A DNA stretch of 37,978 nucleotides from Marine Group III euryarchaeote CG-Epi4 (GCA_001875365.1 MIYX01000021.1:1-37978), one strand, 5' to 3'; positions 7,941 to 16,158 are shown, numbered from the stretch's first letter. Numbers and translations: made by a program. Notes: generated by a model not told the origin, from the sequence alone.

Positions 7941-8744
7941 AGAACTCTCGAATATCAAAAAAGTACCAATCACTAAGCAATAAGGAGTAAAATAATGGAA
8001 TTTTTGGCTGTTGATTACTGCTAATAAGAATTTAATAGATACGAAACTAGAAATTACTGAAAATGAAAAACCTAGTAATATTGATACCAAACCAACACCT
8101 TCTAGTGTATCTCCAGCTTCATTTAATTTAAGAAAAGTGGCTCCAATAATTGCTGGAATAAAGATAAGAAACGAGAATTTGGCTGCTTTGATTGGCTCTA
8201 ACCCAAACATTCTAAGAAATGCAATTGTGGTACCAGAACGAGAAATACCGGGAAGAATAGATAGGCCTTGAACAACTCCAACACAAAATGCTTTTGAATA
8301 TGATATATTTGAAAAGTTTAAATTATTATTGTAATTCTTAGAAAACCAGATAACAATACCTGTGATAATTAAGCAGGTACCTACCAAGTACATTTCTTCA
8401 TAAAAATTTTGAATGATTTCTCCATCAAATGCCAACCCAAACAATGCTGTGGGTACTGAGGCTATAGCTACCAATAGGACTAGTCTTTCTTCCTCGTCAA
8501 GACTACTTTTTCCATTTATTTTTCTTATAATTGAAGGGACTGCACCTAAAAAATCGCTTATCTCTTCCCTTAAAATATATGAAACTACAAGTAAAGATCC
8601 TAAATGTAGGATTACATCAAAAAGTATGGGTGGTTCTTCTTCAAAGTAGTGCTGAAAGATTGCTAAATGTCCGCTACTGCTTATGGGAAGCCATTCGGTA
8701 ATCCCTTGCAGTACTCCAAGAATTATAGCCATCCACCAGTCCAT
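7932..8744 (-). CDS. uppP: undecaprenyl-diphosphatase (UppP/BacA family)
   Basis: A 270-residue polytopic membrane enzyme that removes a phosphate from polyprenyl diphosphate, regenerating the lipid carrier of glycan assembly. Two inverted-repeat halves are visible: LQGITEWLPISSSGHLAI (12-29), containing the catalytic glutamate and serine-rich motif, and VQGLSILPGISRSGTTI in the second half, the conserved PGxSRS loop. Length equals the family norm. In archaea the carrier is probably dolichol-type rather than undecaprenol. The ATG at 8744 lies 23 bp from a TATA-like element shared with the divergent gene at 8793, with little room for a leader. It fits with the DUF368 gene at 20968 and the flippase at 10690. 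Confidence 0.92.
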   Translation of the reverse strand: MDWWMAIILGVLQGITEWLPISSSGHLAIFQHYFEEEPPILFDVILHLGSLLVVSYILREEISDFLGAVPSIIRKINGKSSLDEEERLVLLVAIASVPTALFGLAFDGEIIQNFYEEMYLVGTCLIITGIVIWFSKNYNNNLNFSNISYSKAFCVGVVQGLSILPGISRSGTTIAFLRMFGLEPIKAAKFSFLIFIPAIIGATFLKLNEAGDTLEGVGLVSILLGFSFSVISSFVSIKFLLAVINSQKFHYFTPYCLVIGTFLIFESSLI

Positions 8745-8762
8745 AACTGCCCAATCGTCATG

Positions 8763-8771
8763 TTTATTTAA
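8763..8771. promoter_or_regulatory. TATA-like element shared by two divergent genes
   Basis: TTTATTTAA is centred at 8767, about 26 bp from the ATG at 8793 (plus strand) and 23 bp from the uppP ATG at 8744 (minus strand). The intergenic space is only 48 bp, and this is the only convincing TATA-like stretch in it, so both genes are probably leaderless and share the element. Confidence 0.5.
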
Positions 8772-8792
8772 CCAACGGTTGATTATACTCTA

Positions 8793-9998
8793 ATGGTTGA
8801 GTCTAAAATACGCTGTACAACTTGCTACAACGTCTTCAATACAACAAAAGTTATTGGAACAAAAGCAACATGTCCTATGTGCGACTCTGCTGTAGAAATC
8901 AATGAAAAAAATATTGCTGGTGATATCAAAAAACAGATTACTGATTTATCCGATAAAATAGGAAAAGAAGTTAAGAAAGTAATTACTGGTAAAACTAAAG
9001 CTAAATCAACATTAGATATTAACGGTAAAAAATACGATAAAGAATTGATAAAATTAGTAATGGAACTTACCAAAAATGAAAATGAAATTACTCTTATTGA
9101 TAGTAAAAAAATATTTGCAAAAATTAGTGACTATAACGATTATACACCCATTGAAAAACAAACTGTAGCACATATTAGAAAAGAATATAAATTCACTCCT
9201 GAAGCAAATAGATGGCTAAGAAATGAGATACGAAAAGATGCTGCAACAAGGATAAGGGACAACAGAACTAAAGATCCTACAAGTGAAACATTTAAAGATG
9301 AAACTCCCATCAAAATGGTTTTTACAAATATAAAAGATGCATACACTTGGGAAAATATAAATAATTTAAGTGAAAAACCAAAAAGTAATTCTCAGTGGGC
9401 TGGTATTCTTCTTTCAGTCGTATTTGTCTTAGGTCTACTATCTGGAATCATGTATGGAATCAAGTGGAACGATCAAGAAGATCAATGGGACAATAATGGC
9501 CTTTCATCCATACATGGTTCTGTGATTGATGAAAATGGAAATGCTATGGAGGGTGTTGCAGTATACGGCGGGAGTAAACAAACTACGACAAATAATCAAG
9601 GGCAATATTATCTTTATGATTTACAAGGTGAAGAAATTAGTATTCTTTTTTCTACTGAAGGTTACAAAGACGTCAGTGTTTGGATAGATATAAGATCTGG
9701 AAGCTCGAATATTCTAGAAATTGAGGTCGAAAAGGGCGATGGAAATATAAAGCTTGATTATAGAAAGAAAGTTGCTGAACCTTGGCCTCCAAATTATGCA
9801 CTTGCTCCAATATTTATGATTTCGGCACTTGTTACACTTATGGGGAGTGCTGCAGCTTTACTTCAAGAAAATTTCAAAATTGCAATCACTGGCTGTTTAT
9901 TCGGAATTATTAGTTATGGTTTCTTAATAGGAAGCATATTATCAGTTATTGCTCTAGCACTTCTACTAATGGACTATCAGAAATTTAACAACAAATGA
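8793..9998 (+). CDS. zinc-ribbon membrane protein with Ig-like (carboxypeptidase-regulatory-like) domain
   Basis: A 401-residue protein of unknown function with clear architecture. Residues 6-32 form a zinc ribbon (CTTC and CPMC pairs). Residues about 60-190 form a charged, helical cytoplasmic region containing a winged-helix-like stretch (about 85-160). One membrane helix lies at about 202-222. A carboxypeptidase-D regulatory-like fold follows at about 236-310 (GSVIDENGNAMEGVAVYGG, then TTNNQGQYYLYDL). Two further hydrophobic segments lie at about 335-357 and 365-395. The Ig-like domain would face outside and the ribbon inside. The same order of parts appears in the protein at 26860. It overlaps the next gene by an ATGA, so both are co-translated. 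A role in signalling or surface sensing is only a guess. Confidence 0.7.
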   Translation: MVESKIRCTTCYNVFNTTKVIGTKATCPMCDSAVEINEKNIAGDIKKQITDLSDKIGKEVKKVITGKTKAKSTLDINGKKYDKELIKLVMELTKNENEITLIDSKKIFAKISDYNDYTPIEKQTVAHIRKEYKFTPEANRWLRNEIRKDAATRIRDNRTKDPTSETFKDETPIKMVFTNIKDAYTWENINNLSEKPKSNSQWAGILLSVVFVLGLLSGIMYGIKWNDQEDQWDNNGLSSIHGSVIDENGNAMEGVAVYGGSKQTTTNNQGQYYLYDLQGEEISILFSTEGYKDVSVWIDIRSGSSNILEIEVEKGDGNIKLDYRKKVAEPWPPNYALAPIFMISALVTLMGSAAALLQENFKIAITGCLFGIISYGFLIGSILSVIALALLLMDYQKFNNK

Positions 9999-10522
9999 CC
10001 TCTTGGAAAATTATAGAAAACTGGAACCATATGGGTAAGTGGAACAAAGTAAGTTTTGTCCTTCTTTGGGGATGGCTTTCTTTACTCTTATTTAGCCCAT
10101 ATATGATCGACAATGGAACTACTGGCGATTTAAGTGGAGTTGTAGGGAAATATGATAACAAAGATGTGATAAATGATATGAATCTAGTTGCTAAAAGTAT
10201 TTACTATATTGGAGATTTAAATTGTCACCAATTATCACATAGATCCTATGCTTACAACGATAACCAAATGTCTTTTTGTGCTAGAGACACCGGAATATTT
10301 GTTGGACTAGTCCTAGGCTTCACTTATGCTTCAAGAAAGAAAATGATTCTTACTTTACCGTTGGTCATTGCTGCACTAATTCCGATTGGCCTTGATGGAA
10401 CAATACAATTATTGACTGATTATGAATCTACGAATCCTAAAAGATTGGTTACTGGTTTAATGGCTGGAATAGCTACAGGAATTGCAATAAAAATTATAGC
10501 TGATTCTTTGGATGAGAAATGA
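9995..10522 (+). CDS. DUF2085 family membrane protein
   Basis: A 175-residue membrane protein. The conserved centre has CHQLSHRSYAYNDNQMSFCA (about 75-94) followed by RDTGIFVGLVLGF, the Cys-His-Gln and Cys-Ala-Arg-Asp-Thr-Gly pattern of DUF2085. About four hydrophobic segments are visible: residues 22-38, 97-113, 121-137 and 150-168. The two cysteines and the histidine could bind metal or form a redox pair, but the function of the family is unknown. Its ATG overlaps the preceding stop by four bases, so it is made together with the zinc-ribbon protein. It ends directly against the convergent microprotein gene. Confidence 0.75.
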   Translation: MTSWKIIENWNHMGKWNKVSFVLLWGWLSLLLFSPYMIDNGTTGDLSGVVGKYDNKDVINDMNLVAKSIYYIGDLNCHQLSHRSYAYNDNQMSFCARDTGIFVGLVLGFTYASRKKMILTLPLVIAALIPIGLDGTIQLLTDYESTNPKRLVTGLMAGIATGIAIKIIADSLDEK

Positions 10523-10687
10523 TTACCATTCTAATTCTGTATCACAAAAAGGACAATTAGATGCTTGATCAGGAACTACACGATAGCAAGTATTGCAAAG
10601 GCGACCTGGATTGAATATCTTTTGGTAAGCAAAAATAGCTAACACTGCAAATACAAAAAGGAAAACTAATACTATAGTAAATATCAT
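10523..10687 (-). CDS. 54-residue single-pass zinc-ribbon microprotein
   Basis: A small reading frame starting with ATG at 10687 and ending in TAA at 10523, 54 residues. Residues 2-20 form a membrane helix (MIFTIVLVFLFVFAVLAIFA). A short linker is followed by a four-cysteine ribbon: CNTC at 31-34 and CPFC at 45-48, with the end TELEW. The start lies two bases after the flippase stop, so it is probably translated from the flippase message. The spaced Cys pairs and the clean hydrophobic helix make it unlikely to be a chance frame. Function unknown; its ribbon resembles that of the neighbouring protein at 8793. Confidence 0.7.
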   Translation of the reverse strand: MIFTIVLVFLFVFAVLAIFAYQKIFNPGRLCNTCYRVVPDQASNCPFCDTELEW

Positions 10688-10689
10688 AA

Positions 10690-12207
10690 TTATCTCTTGA
10701 GTTCTTCTCCAACGTACTTTTTCATAGAATTAGGGCTTAAAACATTCCAAAAAAAGTTGAAATCTTTATTTGTAAAAGCTCCAAACATTGATAAAAGAAA
10801 TAGATACAATAAACCACCAAGACTTGAAAAAAATAATAATTCAAACCATCTTTCTACTTCAATTGAAAGTTGAACTTGCCACATTACTGAACAAACTATA
10901 ACTGCTGTAATGATTTGAACGAAAAAGTTGGACTTTGGTAAGATATTCAAATATTTGAAAGCTAAAAATCTCAAAGAAAGCCCCCCTAAAATTTCTGTTA
11001 TTAATATTGCATAAGCTGCACCTTCGCCACCCATGCCATACAAATTCTCTAAGCCAACCTGAGGAATACGATTAGGGACTAGAATTATCATTAGTATAAT
11101 ACTTAAAATAGCCATTAGAACGCTTAAAAATGAAGTCAAATCTGGCCTATCTGCCCCTCTTAAAGCTACAGACCATGGCCTATTAAGAACTCTTACTAAG
11201 GCGACTATGGCTAAAATCTTTAGTATATTTGAAGCTGGAATGAATTCTTTACTTATGAATACCAATATTATTTCACTTGACCATACAAACGTCATGATTA
11301 CAATAGGAATACATACCATTCCAACATATCTTTCAGCATCATGAACTAAAACCCTAATTTCCCTTCCTTTCTTACTAGCGTGCAGATTAGATATTGCTGG
11401 TAATAGCATGCCTTCTATGGCTAAAGCCATAGTTCCAATAAACAAGGCTATTCGTTCTACTCCAAAATATAATCCTACTTGGTACTCTGTCCAAAAAATA
11501 CCTATAAATATTTTATCAATATATTGCCTTAAAACTCCGAAAATTGAAGCAAAAGCAACCGGTAATGCATATACTTTGTAAGAATCAAAAGTTTTAGAGT
11601 CTGGCTTAGAAATAGGAAAATCACGGAAATACCAAATAGAGAGCAAACCGACAGTTAATATTCCAATGAGGTAAGCTCGTGCCAACCAAATGACTCCTAA
11701 GCCCATAACTGCTGCTGCAATAAAAATTAAAGAACGAACTGTTGTACCTATGATATTTGGTATTGCAACTCTAGCACTTTGCTCTAAGCCACTAAATGTC
11801 ATTGGCATCACGCTAATAATACAAAAAGCAATGTAGTACAAAACAACTGTCAATATTAATCCTGGTGTTTGAATATCGTATATTTCTTTATCCAGAATTG
11901 CAGTCCAAGCCCAATATGAAAAAATAAATACAAATAACATTAATGACGTTAGAAAAAGCCTAATCGACAAAAAAGTCCCAATACATCTACCCAAGTCTAA
12001 GCCCTCACTCACACGCTTAACATGGGCCATACCAAATCCAAGAAAAGCAAGAAATGTAAAAGAACCTACGAGACTGAGAGCGTAACTAAATTCACCTATT
12101 GCTGAGGCTCCCATCCTCCTTACAACAAAGATTAATGCTATCCAGCCTACTATTGCATTTACATTCTCTGCTGCAAAAAGTAAAGCTATCTTGCGAGATG
12201 TTGCCAT
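10690..12207 (-). CDS. polysaccharide flippase (Wzx/MATE-like, MOP superfamily)
   Basis: A 505-residue protein from the ATG at 12207 (MATSRKIALLFAAENVNAIV) with about 14 hydrophobic segments, matching the Wzx and RfbX polysaccharide-exporter group. Recognisable are the N-terminal GWIALIFVVRRMGASAIGEF and the repeat-like YQVGLYFGVERIALFIGTMA. Such proteins move lipid-linked oligosaccharides across the membrane. The reading frame continues upstream to 12333, but that extension reads into the divergent kinase gene, and a TATA box 25 bp before 12207 supports the shorter start. It precedes the zinc-ribbon microprotein and, with UppP, DUF368 and the glycosyltransferases, is part of an envelope-glycan set. 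Substrate unknown. Confidence 0.88.
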   Translation of the reverse strand: MATSRKIALLFAAENVNAIVGWIALIFVVRRMGASAIGEFSYALSLVGSFTFLAFLGFGMAHVKRVSEGLDLGRCIGTFLSIRLFLTSLMLFVFIFSYWAWTAILDKEIYDIQTPGLILTVVLYYIAFCIISVMPMTFSGLEQSARVAIPNIIGTTVRSLIFIAAAVMGLGVIWLARAYLIGILTVGLLSIWYFRDFPISKPDSKTFDSYKVYALPVAFASIFGVLRQYIDKIFIGIFWTEYQVGLYFGVERIALFIGTMALAIEGMLLPAISNLHASKKGREIRVLVHDAERYVGMVCIPIVIMTFVWSSEIILVFISKEFIPASNILKILAIVALVRVLNRPWSVALRGADRPDLTSFLSVLMAILSIILMIILVPNRIPQVGLENLYGMGGEGAAYAILITEILGGLSLRFLAFKYLNILPKSNFFVQIITAVIVCSVMWQVQLSIEVERWFELLFFSSLGGLLYLFLLSMFGAFTNKDFNFFWNVLSPNSMKKYVGEELKR

Positions 12208-12229
12208 TGATACTGCACAGTAGATGGGA

Positions 12230-12235
12230 TTTAAA
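12230..12235. promoter_or_regulatory. palindromic TATA box shared by flippase and kinase genes
   Basis: TTTAAA is centred at 12232.5. The flippase ATG at 12207 is 25-26 bp to one side and the kinase GTG at 12257 is 24-25 bp to the other. It supports the chosen starts for both genes and suggests one symmetric box serving two leaderless transcripts. Confidence 0.55.
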
Positions 12236-12256
12236 GCAAGACCTCTTAAGGGGACT

Positions 12257-13162
12257 GTGAGCTCAAAACTAATTGTAGCTGGTGTTTTAGCATTAGATGA
12301 TTTAAAAACTCCAAAAAGAACTGAAAAAGGCATTGTTGGTGGAGCTGGTGTTTATTCTAGTGTTGCATCGAGTTTCTTTACAAATGCTGCACTAATCGCA
12401 GCAATAGGTAATGACTTCCCAGATTACATGACTGAAAGATTGAAAGATAAACGCATAAATCTTGATTCTGTCAAAGCTCTTGACTATCCAACATTTCACT
12501 GGTCTGGAGAATATATTGGAGACATGTCACAAGCAATTACTCACGAGACGGATTTTCAAATTAACGATCATTATAACTGGGAAGTAAGTGAAAAATACAG
12601 GGAAACTGATTATGCTCTTTTGTGCAATAATGACCCATCTATTCAAAACAAGGTTCTTAGTCAGTTGAAATCTAAAGTTATAGCTTTAGACACTATGAAC
12701 TTATGGATTGATATACAAAAAAAGAAATTGGATGAAGCCGTATCAAAAATACAACTTTTATTTCTTAATGATGGTGAAGCTCGGATGTATTCGCAAGAAG
12801 AAGAATTAGATATATCTGCTGAAATTTTATTAAAAAAAGGCCCTGAATATGTTATTATTAAAAGAGGAGAAAAAGGTGCTACATTATACAGTAAAAATAC
12901 AAAAGATATAATACCGTGCTACACTGTAAAAAATTTTGTAGATCCGACCGGAGCTGGAGATACTTTCGCAGGTGCAGCAATGGGCTATCTTGCAAAAGAA
13001 GGTAAATATGATTATGAAAATCTTGTTAAAGCAATGTATTACGGATCTGCAACGGCATCAATTACCGTAGAAGGTTTCGGAACTGAAGCCATAATGAATG
13101 CAACATTTGAAAGCATAAATAAACGATTCAAAAAAATACTTGGTGGGCCCGGCCGGATTTGA
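12257..13162 (+). CDS. PfkB-family (ribokinase-like) sugar kinase
   Basis: From the GTG at 12257 it is a 301-residue kinase beginning MSSKLIVAGVLALDDLKTP. The frame extends to an ATG at 12224, but that start lies before the TATA box at 12230. PfkB features are GGAGVYSSVASSF in the N-terminal substrate lid region, ALDTMNLWI in the middle, FLNDGEARM, and the C-terminal signature VDPTGAGDTFAGAAMGYLAK with Asp of GAGD as catalytic base. It phosphorylates a sugar or nucleoside with ATP; the YRETDYALLCNNDPSIQ segment resembles a widespread subgroup with no settled substrate. Its last 22 bases, including the stop, overlap the 3' end of the tRNA-CAU gene on the other strand. Confidence 0.85.
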   Translation: MSSKLIVAGVLALDDLKTPKRTEKGIVGGAGVYSSVASSFFTNAALIAAIGNDFPDYMTERLKDKRINLDSVKALDYPTFHWSGEYIGDMSQAITHETDFQINDHYNWEVSEKYRETDYALLCNNDPSIQNKVLSQLKSKVIALDTMNLWIDIQKKKLDEAVSKIQLLFLNDGEARMYSQEEELDISAEILLKKGPEYVIIKRGEKGATLYSKNTKDIIPCYTVKNFVDPTGAGDTFAGAAMGYLAKEGKYDYENLVKAMYYGSATASITVEGFGTEAIMNATFESINKRFKKILGGPGRI

Positions 13163-13217
13163 ACCGACGACCGCCCGGTTATGAGCCGGGAGCTCCACCA
13201 GACTAAGCTACGGGCCC
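13141..13217 (-). tRNA. tRNA with CAU anticodon (elongator Met or Ile2)
   Basis: The minus strand folds into a full cloverleaf: acceptor GGGCCCG with CGGGCCC, D arm GCTT/GAGC, anticodon stem CCCGG/CCGGG with loop CTCATAA (anticodon CAT), T stem GTCGG/CCGGC, discriminator A, and an encoded CCA. It is not an initiator tRNA, because the anticodon stem lacks the GGG:CCC triplet and the acceptor does not start with A1:U72. Elongator Met and Ile2 (agmatidine-modified CAU) cannot be separated safely by eye. It follows tRNA-Asn after two bases, so the pair is one transcript. Confidence 0.93.
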
Positions 13218-13219
13218 CG

Positions 13220-13296
13220 TGGCGCCGCTGATCGGATTCGAACCGATGACCGTCCGGTTAACAGCCGGATGCTCTGACCTGCTGAGCTACAGCGGC
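13220..13296 (-). tRNA. tRNA-Asn (GTT anticodon)
   Basis: A complete cloverleaf on the minus strand: acceptor GCCGCTG with CAGCGGC, D arm GCTC/GAGC, anticodon stem TCCGG/CCGGA with loop CTGTTAA (anticodon GTT), T stem ATCGG/CCGAT with TTCGAAT loop, discriminator G, and an encoded CCA. All stems pair fully. It is the first gene of a two-tRNA unit. Confidence 0.95.
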
Positions 13297-13321
13297 ACGG
13301 AACTCTTCCACTAAAGTATGG

Positions 13322-13328
13322 TTTAAAA
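13322..13328 (-). promoter_or_regulatory. TATA box of the tRNA-Asn/tRNA-CAU unit
   Basis: TTTTAAA on the minus strand is centred 29 bp before the mature 5' end of tRNA-Asn, a normal archaeal tRNA promoter distance that leaves room for a short 5' leader. Confidence 0.5.
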
Positions 13329-13350
13329 CTTCTGCTATGGACCAAGAATG

Positions 13351-13357
13351 TATTTAT
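13351..13357 (+). promoter_or_regulatory. TATA box of the glycosyltransferase gene
   Basis: TATTTAT is centred 24 bp before the GTG at 13378. It supports this GTG over the in-frame ATG at 13393 and suggests a leaderless message. Confidence 0.45.
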
Positions 13358-13377
13358 GGAGCAGTTAATACACCTCT

Positions 13378-14619
13378 GTGTCCCTAGTAATTATGGTCAG
13401 AACAAGGCTAACTACAGGCGGTTTTGCTGAACCTGTAGTTGCCGATACCGCAAAAAGTCTATCAAAAATGGGCCACCGCGTAATCCTATTGGCATGGGAC
13501 CGAACAGCTAAAAGTGAAGAAACTGTTACTACAGAATGGGGAACTATTTGGAAATACCAAGAAGAATGCTCACTTAATAATCCACTAGCCTTTGCAAGGA
13601 AGCTTCCGGGATTTTTAAGATGGAGTACTTGGCAAATTCTAGCTTTCCAAAATATCGAAAAAGATATCATACTGCATTATCATGACTTAGATACTCTGAT
13701 CGGAGGAGTATTTACATCCAAATTAACTAAATTGCCATTAGTTTATGATTCACACGAAAATTACCCTGGTTTGGTTAAAGGCGCAATATCTTCTAGAGGT
13801 GCAACATTTCTACACAAAATAGAAGCTTATCTTCTAAATTTTTGTTCTGGAATTATGGCAGCTACCCCTGCCTGCTATATTCGATTAAAAAATATGATAG
13901 AGAAAGGTGGTAATGCTCCATTTAATGCAAATGAGGAAGAGGCATTGAAGACTTTTAATACTCCTCAAAGTGAATTTTTGAATTCAAGATTAACAAGAGT
14001 AGGGAATGCAAAAAGATTAGATGCTTATCCATCGAGTCGAATTGAAAAAAGAAAACGAAATGAGAAGTTTAGACTACTGTATATTGGCGTCCTAGAAAAA
14101 CACCCATCAAGAGGCATTCTGGAAACTGCGATTACCGTAAATAAAATGAAAGGAATACAGTTCGATATTGGAGGATTTGGAACATTAGTTCCATCTATAA
14201 AGAAAATTTGTGAAAAAATGGAAAATGTGAATTATATAGGTTCAATTCACCCAGATAATGTACCGTTACAAACTATAGATTGTGATGCTGTAATTATGGC
14301 CTTAGATCCTAGTAATGACAATAATCGTATGAGTGCACCAAATAAATTGTTTGAAGCTATGTCTGCCGGAGTTCCCATAATAACTTGCAAAGAATTGCTA
14401 ATGGGACAATTTGTAAAAAATGAGGAGATAGGACTTACCTTTGAATGGGGTAAATGGGATCGATTAAAAGCTGCCCTGATGAAATTAGTTTATGATGAAG
14501 AATTACAAGTAAAAATGGGAAGAAGGGGAAGAAAACTTGCTGAAAAAACACATAACTGGGATAAGTGTGAAGAAAGAATTGAATCATTATACCGCTACGT
14601 AAAATTAAATGCGAACTAA
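13378..14619 (+). CDS. GT4-like glycosyltransferase
   Basis: A 413-residue GT-B glycosyltransferase. The N-terminal half has RLTTGGFAEPVVADTAKSLS with a glycine-rich acceptor-side loop, and LHYHDLDTLIGG and LVYDSHENYPGL near residues 100-130. The C-terminal donor domain starts at about 235 (FRLLYIGVLEKHPSRGI), with AVIMALDPSNDNNRMSAPNK (about 304-323) and LFEAMSAGVPII following, where the Glu is a donor-binding residue. The DSHEN segment is common in enzymes of surface polysaccharide pathways. An ATG at 13393 is an alternative start. It stands alone between the tRNA pair and the convergent DP1 gene; its promoter region is shared with the tRNA promoter. Sugar and acceptor are unknown. Confidence 0.83.
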   Translation: MSLVIMVRTRLTTGGFAEPVVADTAKSLSKMGHRVILLAWDRTAKSEETVTTEWGTIWKYQEECSLNNPLAFARKLPGFLRWSTWQILAFQNIEKDIILHYHDLDTLIGGVFTSKLTKLPLVYDSHENYPGLVKGAISSRGATFLHKIEAYLLNFCSGIMAATPACYIRLKNMIEKGGNAPFNANEEEALKTFNTPQSEFLNSRLTRVGNAKRLDAYPSSRIEKRKRNEKFRLLYIGVLEKHPSRGILETAITVNKMKGIQFDIGGFGTLVPSIKKICEKMENVNYIGSIHPDNVPLQTIDCDAVIMALDPSNDNNRMSAPNKLFEAMSAGVPIITCKELLMGQFVKNEEIGLTFEWGKWDRLKAALMKLVYDEELQVKMGRRGRKLAEKTHNWDKCEERIESLYRYVKLNAN

Positions 14620-14625
14620 GTATTA

Positions 14626-16137
14626 TTAAAAATTGAAATCCAAGACTTGTGTTTCAAAAGTTTGCAGATTAACTGCAACTGCTCTGCACGGATCTGGTTG
14701 AAAACCCATCATCTTTTGATAATCCGTTTGTGATTGCCAAGTTCCAGGATTTATCATCAATATTCCATTATACTTTTCAACTCCAAATGAATGTACATGC
14801 CCGGTCACAAATATATCGGGAATATCATGTATCAAAAGATAATCCTGTTTTTCTGGCGCTAATGGCGTTTTGGCGCCATAAATTGGAGCTAAGTGTCTTC
14901 TTTTTAGTAACTCTTTCATCATTCCCATTGGATTATCATATGACAAGTCCCTAAGGCTTACTAAATCGTCTAATGATTTACCATGATAGCACATTGCTTT
15001 TACTCCTGCTAAATCTAAAAGAACTGGATTGGCCGTAAATGTTAGATTGTCTCCAAAATTCTTAATCACTTTATCAGGAAGTGGCAATTGCGGTTCCATT
15101 AAACGAACTGCATCATGATTTCCGGGCATAATCACAGTTTGAATCTCATGAGGTATTTTATTTACTGATTTAGATAGTTCAGCATACTGCTCCCAAACAT
15201 CAGTTATGGAAAGATCTGCTTCCTGTCCTGGATAAGAATCAATACCATCTACTGCATCTCCTGCAATTACTAAATAACCCGGATTAGGAATCCATTCCTT
15301 ATGATAATCTACATCTCCATTTAACCAGGAAATGAATTTGTCCCATTCTCTTTCCTGAAAAGTACCACTTCCCAGATGAACATCTGAAATGAATAATGCA
15401 ACATGAGGTTCATCTGAACGCGAAACTTCACGATATCTACCCAAATGAGGCCTGATTATTGGTGAATTAACAAATAAAACATTCCCCTGTCTACTAAGTT
15501 TACCTGATACACCAATGACTTCATCCATAATCAAGTTAAGGTTTTCATCACTTGATTCCTGAAGCATAACACTAATTCTTCCACTCTTATCTTCGAGTGT
15601 TACTCGTGTCCGTCCATTGTTAAATGTTTGAATATCTGCAACCATTCCAATAATCTTATTTTCTTCATCCGGATTTAAATTAGAGGTATCTCTTATTGCA
15701 TCACGCATTGAGGGATCTCTGCGTACTAATTTAGATAAATTATTAAACCTATCATTAAACAATGAAACATAACTTTCCAACTTGCCATCAGACATACTTT
15801 TCTCTATTTGCCTTTCAATAATTACTGGCGGAATATCAGCAACCTTTTTTCTTTCTATTGGTTTTGGAGCTTCAGATTTTTCTTCTTCAATTAAATCAGA
15901 TATGCCTAAGAATAATTTTGGACCTGTCAAAGAGGAAACTGTTCGTTCTAGTAAAATTAGACCTTCGGGATGATTAGAAATATGGCTAACCAACTCAGGC
16001 GAAGGCATTAACTTACGTTCGGAAAGCCAAGCAATTACTTCTTTTTCTTTTGCGTACAAGAAATATAGAATTAGGATATCAAATAAACCCTTTTGGTAGC
16101 AATTTAATGTATATCTAAACTGATTATATTTTGCCAA
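14626..16137 (-). CDS. DNA polymerase D small subunit DP1 (exonuclease subunit)
   Basis: A 503-residue archaeal PolD small subunit. An OB-fold domain is visible at about 170-215 (IIGMVADIQTFNNGRTRVTL). The Mre11-like calcineurin phosphoesterase follows with its metal motifs in order: FISDVHLGS, VIAGDAVDGID, MPGNHDAV, CYHGKSLDD and FVTGHVHSFG. These residues give DP1 its 3'-5' proofreading activity; the large subunit DP2 polymerises and is not in this window. The ATG at 16137 has a TATA box 25 bp upstream. However, the first 26 residues are unusual for DP1, and a TTG at 16059 with its own TTTATTT box (16081-16087) would start right at the conserved helical region, giving 477 residues. It is divergent from the initiator gene. 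Confidence 0.92.
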   Translation of the reverse strand: MAKYNQFRYTLNCYQKGLFDILILYFLYAKEKEVIAWLSERKLMPSPELVSHISNHPEGLILLERTVSSLTGPKLFLGISDLIEEEKSEAPKPIERKKVADIPPVIIERQIEKSMSDGKLESYVSLFNDRFNNLSKLVRRDPSMRDAIRDTSNLNPDEENKIIGMVADIQTFNNGRTRVTLEDKSGRISVMLQESSDENLNLIMDEVIGVSGKLSRQGNVLFVNSPIIRPHLGRYREVSRSDEPHVALFISDVHLGSGTFQEREWDKFISWLNGDVDYHKEWIPNPGYLVIAGDAVDGIDSYPGQEADLSITDVWEQYAELSKSVNKIPHEIQTVIMPGNHDAVRLMEPQLPLPDKVIKNFGDNLTFTANPVLLDLAGVKAMCYHGKSLDDLVSLRDLSYDNPMGMMKELLKRRHLAPIYGAKTPLAPEKQDYLLIHDIPDIFVTGHVHSFGVEKYNGILMINPGTWQSQTDYQKMMGFQPDPCRAVAVNLQTFETQVLDFNF

Positions 16138-16158
16138 AAATCGAACGGAAAAAAGGAG

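Noticed and set aside
12208..12333. N-terminal extension of the flippase into the kinase gene.
   Set aside because: It overlaps the kinase start, has no membrane or family similarity, and the TATA box at 12230 supports the ATG at 12207.
13141..13217. Initiator tRNA-Met.
   Set aside because: The acceptor begins with G and the anticodon stem lacks the GGG:CCC run typical of initiators.
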